Shown here: positions 59,131 through 64,000 of the stretch, one piece after another
Layout: each line of letters starts with the position of its first letter
How positions within the stretch are numbered: the stretch's first letter is position 1
NCBI GenBank assembly: GCA_019420305.1
Contig: JAHZHL010000003.1
Coordinates: 163,643 to 227,642 of the forward strand
Direction: 5' to 3'
Length of the DNA stretch: 64,000 nucleotides
Origin: Bacillota bacterium
Lineage (GTDB): Bacteria; Bacillota; Clostridia; Peptostreptococcales; Anaerovoracaceae
Made by a program: the position numbers and the translations under genes
Notes under the pieces: generated by a model
Database searches by the model: none
The model's input: only the letters and a program-made list of their open reading frames with translations
What the model was told of the DNA's origin: nothing

Positions 59131-59612
59131 TACTCAGCCACCTCCTTTGCCATGACTTTGGCAGCTGCGTCAATTGCTTCCACGATTTTAGCATAGCCTG
59201 TGCAGCGACATAGATTTCCCGCGATGCCGTCCCGTATCTCCTGCTCGGTTGGATGCGGGTTTTCATTGAGCAGAGACAGGGCGGACATAATCATTCCCGG
59301 CGTGCAGAATCCGCATTGGAGCGCCCAACGGTCAATAAATTCTTTCTGCAGCGGATGCAGTACGCCGTTTTGCATGACGCCTTCTATGGTAACAACTTCA
59401 TGCCCGTCCGCCTCTGCCGCCAGCATCATGCAGGAATCCACCGCGTCGCCGTCCAGCAGAATCGTGCAGGCTCCGCATTCTCCTTCTTCGCATCCTCTCT
59501 TGGTTCCGGTCAAGTGCATCTGATTGCGCAGAAAATCCACCATCGTCAGATTATCCTGTACATATTCTTCCATGTCTTCGCCGTTCAGCTTAAATCGGAT
59601 AATTCGTTTCAT
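59130..59612 (-). CDS. Molybdenum hydroxylase 2Fe-2S subunit
   Basis: A 160-residue iron-sulfur subunit from the ATG at 59612. The plant-type 2Fe-2S cluster motif is GCEEGECGACTILLDG and the second cluster is CGFCTPGM...CRCTGYAKI. VDFLRNQMHLTGTKRGC begins the first domain. It passes electrons from the Moco subunit to FAD. It lies between the FAD and catalytic genes. Confidence 0.95.
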   Translation of the reverse strand: MKRIIRFKLNGEDMEEYVQDNLTMVDFLRNQMHLTGTKRGCEEGECGACTILLDGDAVDSCMMLAAEADGHEVVTIEGVMQNGVLHPLQKEFIDRWALQCGFCTPGMIMSALSLLNENPHPTEQEIRDGIAGNLCRCTGYAKIVEAIDAAAKVMAKEVAE

Positions 59613-59641
59613 TCTTTGCCCTCCTTGTATTTTCCGCTTTC

Positions 59642-60523
59642 TTACGCCTTCAGGGTTTCCAGCGCTTTTTTCACCGCGCGCTTTGTGTATACGCGCACCA
59701 TATCGGCGCGGTATTCGGCAGAAGCCCGTACATCGGAAATCGGGCTGCATTCCTGCGACGCGGCGACGCCAGCCTGCTCCAGAAGTTCCTCGCTGATTTC
59801 CTGTCCCATCAGAATCCGCTCCGCCTTCGGTGCCCGCAGAGGTGTTACGCCTACTCCGCCCATGGCGATCCGGCAGTCCGCGACTTTCTTTCCGTCCATC
59901 CGAATCCATGCCGCAACGCCGATAATCGCAAGATCCATGGCTTTTCGAACCGCATGTTTAAAATATGCGGATCCCTCGCCGGATTTCAATTCCGGAATGT
60001 CAATTTCCGTTACAATCTCGCCCTTTTCTTTTTCCAGACAGGTCTTTTTTACGCCTTTAAAAAAGTCACCGATGGGAATTTCCCTTCCACCATCCGCGCT
60101 GTAGGTTTTTACTTTGGCGTCCATAGCCACCAGGATGGAAGCCGTATCCGCCGATGGGGAAGCGTTACAGATATTTCCCGCCATCGTCCCTTTTCGCCGT
60201 ATCTGGCTGGATGCCACATAGTGGGCCGCCTGCGCAACTGCCGGCATCTTTTCCCTCACAACCGCGTCGTTTTGTATACGGTACAGTTTTACAAGGGAAC
60301 CGACTTTCAGCCCTTCGCCCTCTACAAACTCCAGCCGATCCATCTGTGGAATTCCTTTCAGATCGATTACCGTATCCACATCACCGAGCTGCTTTTCTTT
60401 CAGCTGCAGAATCACATCCGTACCGCCGGCCATCAGCACGCCCCTGCTGCCCTTTTCTTTTGCAAGGCTGGATGCTTCCTGCAGGCTCTTTGCCGCCACG
60501 TAGTCAAATTCAGGTAAAGCCAT
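59642..60523 (-). CDS. Molybdenum hydroxylase FAD subunit
   Basis: A 293-residue CoxM/XdhB-type FAD subunit from the ATG at 60523 (AAGGAGG upstream). VLMAGGTDVILQLKEKQ is the FAD-binding motif and RRKGTMAGNICNASPSADTA the second. No 4Fe-4S insertion loop as in 4-hydroxybenzoyl-CoA reductase, so a XDH- or related type is favoured. It is first gene of the operon, with promoter and Crp-like sites upstream. Confidence 0.93.
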   Translation of the reverse strand: MALPEFDYVAAKSLQEASSLAKEKGSRGVLMAGGTDVILQLKEKQLGDVDTVIDLKGIPQMDRLEFVEGEGLKVGSLVKLYRIQNDAVVREKMPAVAQAAHYVASSQIRRKGTMAGNICNASPSADTASILVAMDAKVKTYSADGGREIPIGDFFKGVKKTCLEKEKGEIVTEIDIPELKSGEGSAYFKHAVRKAMDLAIIGVAAWIRMDGKKVADCRIAMGGVGVTPLRAPKAERILMGQEISEELLEQAGVAASQECSPISDVRASAEYRADMVRVYTKRAVKKALETLKA

Positions 60524-60574
60524 ACTTTTCTCCTCCTTACGAATCTCATCAATAACGAACGTTCTTTTATCCTG

Positions 60575-60618
60575 AGTATATTCGATTTTTCCACCCGCGA
60601 GTAAGTAGCGCGCGCTAC
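60575..60618 (-). promoter_or_regulatory. Molybdenum hydroxylase operon promoter with Crp/Fnr-type site
   Basis: On the minus strand a good -10, TATACT (60575-60580), has no -35 consensus. GTAGC-GCGC-GCTAC (60605-60618) is centred about 43 bases before the expected start (estimated at 60568), close to the class II activator position. This supports activation by the divergent Crp/Fnr-family protein. Confidence 0.65.
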
Positions 60619-60674
60619 ATGTCCGGCAGAAACAAACGGGAAATCTGTACATATTCCATCATACCTCCCCTCAG

Positions 60675-60688
60675 GTAGCGCAGGCTAC
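60675..60688. promoter_or_regulatory. Second GTAGC-N4-GCTAC site
   Basis: GTAGC-GCAG-GCTAC, nearly the same as the site at 60605-60618 and 70 bases away centre to centre. It lies nearer to the Crp/Fnr gene and could serve autoregulation. Confidence 0.6.
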
Positions 60689-60768
60689 TTGCGTATCTCA
60701 CGCGACAATGGTACTCTATAGATAAGATTTATTTGAAAAGTCAGATTTAATGGAGAGGCGGTGCGCGA

Positions 60769-61500
60769 ATGAATTCCGAAGCGAAAAAAGAAAGCGAATA
60801 TTGGAAACTAAACGAGGAAGAAGAGTCTTTCTATCACCTGCTTTATCTTCCCCGGGGAATTGAGCGGCTCGAACAGCTCGGAGAGGTCGAACAGGTTCCG
60901 GCGGGACAAGAGATGAATAAACTCGGCGAAATTCCGCAGTGTTGCTATCTCGTAAAATCCGGTCGCGTGATTTGTTATGAGTTTACATACAACGGGGAAC
61001 AGCGCATTTATAATTTTATGGAGCCAAATTCTCTGTTTCTGGAAGAATGTCTTCTCTTTGACAAACCCTGTCCGATTCTTTTTAAAACAGCTGTCCCTTC
61101 TGAATTGGTCCGGATTGACAAATGCGATTTAAAACGCGCTTTTAAGCATGACATTGATATCGTTATGGATGTCTGTGAGTCTCTTGCCACAAAATTTCTC
61201 TCTTCCATGGATCTGATCCGCTTCGGAAAGCAGCAGAGCGCTGCCTGGAAAATCTGTAAACTCCTGCAGATTTTTATAGAACATTATGGGGTGGCTTACG
61301 ACGGAAAAGTACTGATTCAGGAAAAAATCAGCCAGCAGATGGTCGCGGATCTTCTGGGAATGAACCGTGTAACCGTAACGCGTAAATTTAAAGATCTGAA
61401 AGATATTGGGCTCCTTGAACAGATCAACGGCTACTACTGCATCCGCAGCAGCCTCCAGCTTCAGAAACATATGGACTTCATCCAGGACGAAGGACTCTGA
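60769..61500 (+). CDS. Crp/Fnr family transcription regulator
   Basis: A 243-residue protein. The N-terminal cyclic-nucleotide-binding-like barrel has CYLVKSGRVICYEFTYNGEQ and LFLEECLLFDKPC. The HTH is QQMVADLLGMNRVTVTRKFKDL. There is no clear Cys cluster of FNR, so the effector is unknown (haem, NO, a metabolite or a redox signal are possible). It is divergent from the molybdenum hydroxylase operon, with two dyads in between, so it should control that operon and perhaps itself. A large terminator follows. Confidence 0.9.
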   Translation: MNSEAKKESEYWKLNEEEESFYHLLYLPRGIERLEQLGEVEQVPAGQEMNKLGEIPQCCYLVKSGRVICYEFTYNGEQRIYNFMEPNSLFLEECLLFDKPCPILFKTAVPSELVRIDKCDLKRAFKHDIDIVMDVCESLATKFLSSMDLIRFGKQQSAAWKICKLLQIFIEHYGVAYDGKVLIQEKISQQMVADLLGMNRVTVTRKFKDLKDIGLLEQINGYYCIRSSLQLQKHMDFIQDEGL

Positions 61501-61550
61501 GCTTGAGTCGAATAATGTAAGATGCCCGTTGCGCTCATGGAAAGCAACAG

Positions 61551-61611
61551 AAAAAGCCCCATATAACAGAGCTCCTTCATGATCTCAAAGCTTCGTTATA
61601 TGGGACTTTTT
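61551..61611. terminator. Large bidirectional terminator
   Basis: AAAAAG-C-CCCATATAAC (61551-61567) pairs with GTTATATGGG-A-CTTTTT (61595-61611); a further short stem lies in the loop. It ends the Crp/Fnr gene. The next 250 bases hold no confident gene. Confidence 0.85.
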
Positions 61612-61632
61612 CCAGCTGCTTTTTATGCTAAT

Positions 61633-61735
61633 ATGGAATAGATTCCATAGCGAAAGGAGGAAAGCAGCTTCAAAAAAATCAAACAAAAAAGTTATAGTTA
61701 GTTTTTTTATTATAGCATCTTTTGTAAAAAAGATC
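61633..61735 (+). other. Palindrome and orphan SD, possible gene remnant
   Basis: ATGGAATAGATTCCAT (61633-61648) is a palindrome. AAAGGAGG follows (61654-61661) but no ATG, GTG or TTG is at the right distance; the frame after it reads KKIKQKSYS then a stop, then an AT-rich tail. It resembles the start region of a lost gene, perhaps a transposase. The rest of the gap to 61869 shows nothing else. Confidence 0.3.
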
Positions 61736-61869
61736 AATCATCTTTTTCCTTGAGTTTCCGCAAAATTGCAATAAGATAGCCAGAATCGTTTCTCAAGGAA
61801 GCCATCTGCGGTTTTGAGCAGAGGGAGAAAAAGCTATTTCTTGTTGGAAATCCTGATACCACCCAAGTT

Positions 61870-62448
61870 TCAATAAATCCGTTTTCCAAACTCATAAGCT
61901 TCCTGAAGGTATGCGGTTTTGCCAATCTGAGGAGATCCGTCGGTATCCCCGCATCCACCGGCAAGAACCATCCCTTTATCCCGAAATCCGATGTAGTGGA
62001 TCAAGGTAAACTGATAATAAGACACCGCCTGCTCAAAGGTCCAGAAAAAATCGTCTGCAGAGGTCATAAGCAGAGCGCAGTCCTTAACCGGATATTTTTC
62101 ATATCTGCCAAGGGGCGGGTTCTCGTCCTTTTGCGCAATGCAGTAAAACCGTTCGATAAATGCCTTGATTCTGGCAGAAACGGTCCAGAAATACATAGGG
62201 GAAGCAAATACAAGGCAGTCCGCCTCCTTTATTTTCGGAATCAGTTCGTTAAAAGCGTCCTTTTGGACGCAGGGTTTTTCATAGCGGCAGGCGTTGCAGC
62301 CCAGACATCCTTTCACTTCCTTTTTTATAAGCGAAACCGTTTCAACCGCGTGACCGGCTTCTGCCGCGCCATCCGCAAAGCTCCCGATCAGCTGCGCGGT
62401 ATTACCTCCGGGTCTGCCTCCGCCCTGTATCATTAGAATTTTTTTCAT
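61870..62448 (-). CDS. FMN-dependent NADPH reductase family protein
   Basis: A 192-residue flavodoxin-fold protein. MIQGGGRPGGNTAQLIGSFA is the FMN loop, and KGCLGCNACRYEKPC holds the Cys pattern of iron-sulfur flavoprotein/multimeric-flavodoxin WrbA-like enzymes. CLVFASPMYFWTVSARIKAFI is the second FMN loop. It reduces FMN, quinones or metals. The GNAT gene ends 36 bases upstream on the same strand. Confidence 0.88.
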   Translation of the reverse strand: MKKILMIQGGGRPGGNTAQLIGSFADGAAEAGHAVETVSLIKKEVKGCLGCNACRYEKPCVQKDAFNELIPKIKEADCLVFASPMYFWTVSARIKAFIERFYCIAQKDENPPLGRYEKYPVKDCALLMTSADDFFWTFEQAVSYYQFTLIHYIGFRDKGMVLAGGCGDTDGSPQIGKTAYLQEAYEFGKRIY

Positions 62449-62484
62449 TGGACTCTCCTTTCAGACAATCGAAACACCTCATCT

Positions 62485-62964
62485 TTATTTGGCCATATCC
62501 GCCAGCGTGTCCCCGGCAATTCGGTACACCGTCCAATCCTCCATGGGCTCCGCGCCCAGGGATAAATAAAAATCAATGCTGGGTTTGTTCCAATCCAGGC
62601 ACCACCATTCCAGCCGTCCACAGCCCCGCTCCACCGCGATTTTCGCAAGTTGCTTCAGCAGGCCTTTTCCATAGCCCTTCCCTCTGTGCTCCGGAAGGAC
62701 AAACAAATCCTCCAGATAAATCCCCGCGCGGCCCAGGAAAGTAGAAAAGTTGTGGAAGAACAAAGCAAAACCGACTTCCGTTTCTCCTTCCATGGCGAAA
62801 ATCACCTCCGCCTTCTTTTTCTCGAAAATCCATTCTTTCAGCAAGTCCTCTGTCGCCACTACTTCATCCAGCATTTTTTCATAGGCTGCCAGTTCCTTTA
62901 TAAAATACAGAATTTGTTCTGTATCCGATTCCTTCGCGTAACGAAAGTTTAAATTTGATGTCAT
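62485..62964 (-). CDS. GNAT family N-acetyltransferase
   Basis: A 159-residue GNAT. LEDLFVLPEHRGKGYGKGLL is the acetyl-CoA pocket motif with Q/R-x-x-G-x-G/A. DWNKPSIDFYLSLGAEPME completes it. It resembles diamine/thialysine N-acetyltransferase (SSAT-like) sequences, so polyamine or related amines are possible substrates (inference). SD AGGAGG precedes the ATG at 62964. Confidence 0.88.
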   Translation of the reverse strand: MTSNLNFRYAKESDTEQILYFIKELAAYEKMLDEVVATEDLLKEWIFEKKKAEVIFAMEGETEVGFALFFHNFSTFLGRAGIYLEDLFVLPEHRGKGYGKGLLKQLAKIAVERGCGRLEWWCLDWNKPSIDFYLSLGAEPMEDWTVYRIAGDTLADMAK

Positions 62965-63076
62965 TTTATATTACCTCCTGTGATTGTATTTTACTCCAAT
63001 CGAAGGATGATTTACAGATGCTGCTGGCCTTTAAAATTGTCCGCTTTTTCAGTATGCGGATTGAGGATATTTTTCT

Positions 63077-63445
63077 TTATGAGGAGGAATGATGATGAAA
63101 GATCACTTTTGTCACCCGCCTATGGTATCTGCAGAAGAACCGATAGCGGGAATCCGAGCGGGATCGGACGGTGCTTTTGGGTATCTGAAACAGCCGTTTT
63201 CCAGAGCCAGAACGTAAGAGCGCTCCTGATTCATTCTTGAAAAATACAGGCCGGGAAAGTTCATAAAGGATAATGGCAGGCGAAAACAATTTTTTCCGCC
63301 CGCACGTTCCCCTGTCCGGTTCGGGCTGTATGCCCTTCCACAGAAAGAACCGGGGTTCGTTCATATATAACAGTTCTGCTATCAGCCCCTTCAGGAACTT
63401 CAATGGATGAAACTGAGCCTGTCCTTTCCCCAAGTGATTCCACAC
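63077..63445 (-). pseudogene. Remnant of FAD-dependent oxidoreductase (DAO type)
   Basis: The minus strand holds pieces of a DAO-type oxidoreductase in three frames. AQFHPLKFLKGLIAEL (from about 63425) is continued in another frame by IYERTPVLSVEGHTARTGQG and RAEKIVFACHYPL, and in a third by FMNFPGLYFSRMNQERSYVL and ALENGC. At least two frameshifts separate these blocks, and neither end of the protein is present. It is a decayed gene. Confidence 0.7.
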
Positions 63446-63497
63446 GTCTACCTCTCTTATCTTTTTCTTTACTGTTTCCCGTTTTCCGCCATTTCAT

Positions 63498-63635
63498 TCA
63501 GCGGCGCCGGGCTCTCCACCTCAGAAGCAGAAAAAAATACAGAGCAAAGATCGCGAGACAAACCAGAAAAAATACAACCTGACCGCCGGTTGAATCCCCC
63601 GGACGCTGCCGTATTTCCTGCACAAGTTTTTTCAC
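63498..63635 (-). CDS. Possible small membrane protein (45 aa)
   Basis: A GTG-started frame from 63635 to a TGA at 63498-63500. It has one clear membrane helix, VVFFLVCLAIFALYFFLLL, flanked by a polar N-terminus (KKLVQEIRQRPGDSTGG) and a basic tail (RWRARRR), the layout of small membrane proteins. No good SD precedes the GTG. It is next to the decayed oxidoreductase and may be a remnant. Low confidence. Confidence 0.35.
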   Translation of the reverse strand: MKKLVQEIRQRPGDSTGGQVVFFLVCLAIFALYFFLLLRWRARRR

Positions 63636-63642
63636 ATCAAGC

Positions 63643-63688
63643 AAAAAAATCCCCCCTCGGCTCACTATATGCGGGCCGGGAGGGGTTT
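63643..63688 (-). terminator. Terminator after the flavodoxin gene
   Basis: CCCCTC (63653-63658) pairs with GAGGGG (63680-63685), with extra G/C and A/T pairs around and a run of seven T on the minus strand. It lies 30 bases after the flavodoxin stop. Confidence 0.7.
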
Positions 63689-63718
63689 AGACGCGGAAAG
63701 CGCCGCGGGAATTCCCGC

Positions 63719-63991
63719 TCAGATGTCCAGACTTTCGATCCAGGAAGTCAGGCTTTCCCTGCTCTGACGTCCGTTCAGCAGCTTTCCGCCTTTAAATTCC
63801 GCCTTCGGGCAGACTTTCTGAAGGGTCCTAGCCGTATCGCCCAGACCGCTTCCTCCGGAAGTGGCAAATAACACAATCTTTTTACCAGCCATATCGTAGC
63901 TTTCCAGAAATGTTTTAATAATGGTCGGCGCTGTGTACCACCAGATGGGAAAGCCCGGTATCACATAGTTAAAGATATTGGTATCATTCAA
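63719..63991 (-). CDS. Flavodoxin C-terminal part, at window edge
   Basis: A 90-residue frame with GFPIWWYTAPTIIKTFLES and VLFATSGGSGLGDTARTL, the second half of a Flavodoxin_4 protein. The first half (T-x-T-G-x-T loop) is not present: an in-frame TGA comes directly before the ATG at 63991, and only 9 more bases remain in the window. The gene is either frameshifted with the N-terminus beyond the edge, or truncated. It ends at the terminator at 63643-63688. Confidence 0.65.
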   Translation of the reverse strand: MNDTNIFNYVIPGFPIWWYTAPTIIKTFLESYDMAGKKIVLFATSGGSGLGDTARTLQKVCPKAEFKGGKLLNGRQSRESLTSWIESLDI

Positions 63992-64000
63992 TCAATTTTG

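Noticed and set aside
63090..63218. Small plus-strand frame with SD GAGGAGG and MMKDHF start
   Set aside because: It lies antisense to the decayed oxidoreductase, which explains the sequence; no family resemblance.

Overview
The window looks like a chromosomal piece of an anaerobic Bacillota (Clostridia, most like Lachnospiraceae). The assignment is by inference: strong SD motifs, a T-box leader, a BlaR1/BlaI system, a fused FeoA-FeoB, a CD1871A-type CXXC mini-protein, a tungsten aldehyde oxidoreductase and molybdenum hydroxylase genes are all typical of that group. Base composition looks near 50% GC, and no rRNA, tRNA or CRISPR array was seen.

Left part (1-28 kb). Redox and acetyltransferase genes come first, including an in-frame GNAT/FMN-reductase fusion. 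Next is a beta-lactam response locus: blaI, blaR1 and a MecA-like low-affinity PBP, with matching TACA-N2-TGTA operators at both promoters. Housekeeping genes follow (nitroreductase, DUF445, dGTPase), then zinc-ribbon proteins and a small kinase-like protein. A sodium symporter sits behind a T-box with an apparent Tyr specifier. A likely queuosine-salvage pair (radical SAM plus VUT transporter) sits behind a structured leader. After MATE and membrane genes comes a redox operon (TlpA-like lipoprotein, CXXC mini-protein, polyferredoxin membrane protein), then feoAB with a MarR regulator, and clpP-mcsA-clpC.

Middle part (28.2-30.4 kb) holds a TetR regulator with two clear palindromic operators and an MFS pump whose gene is split by an insertion rich in hairpins.

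The centrepiece (30.4-52.9 kb) is one run of 23 minus-strand genes, almost all overlapping or nearly touching. It contains a free-standing fatty-acid/polyketide-like toolkit: ACP, KAS II, a divergent KAS III, an acyltransferase, 3-hydroxyacyl-CoA dehydrogenase, two enoyl-CoA hydratases plus a degenerate third, a hotdog thioesterase and an SRPBCC protein. It also has tailoring and assembly genes (B12-type radical SAM, tungsten aldehyde oxidoreductase, two flavodoxins, CDP-alcohol phosphatidyltransferase, glycosyltransferase, condensation-like acyltransferase), two ABC exporters and fdhD. I read it as an undescribed pathway for an exported lipid or lipid-like polyketide. Its promoter carries four TTAAC repeats arranged like a Pho box.

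Right part (53-64 kb). Two transporter-type genes come first. A molybdenum hydroxylase operon follows (FAD, 2Fe-2S and Moco subunits, an unknown protein, and a trigger-factor-like chaperone without ribosome signature or PPIase domain). It is divergent from a Crp/Fnr gene, with two GTAGC-N4-GCTAC sites between them. The end holds an FMN reductase, a GNAT, a decayed FAD oxidoreductase and a flavodoxin fragment at the window edge.
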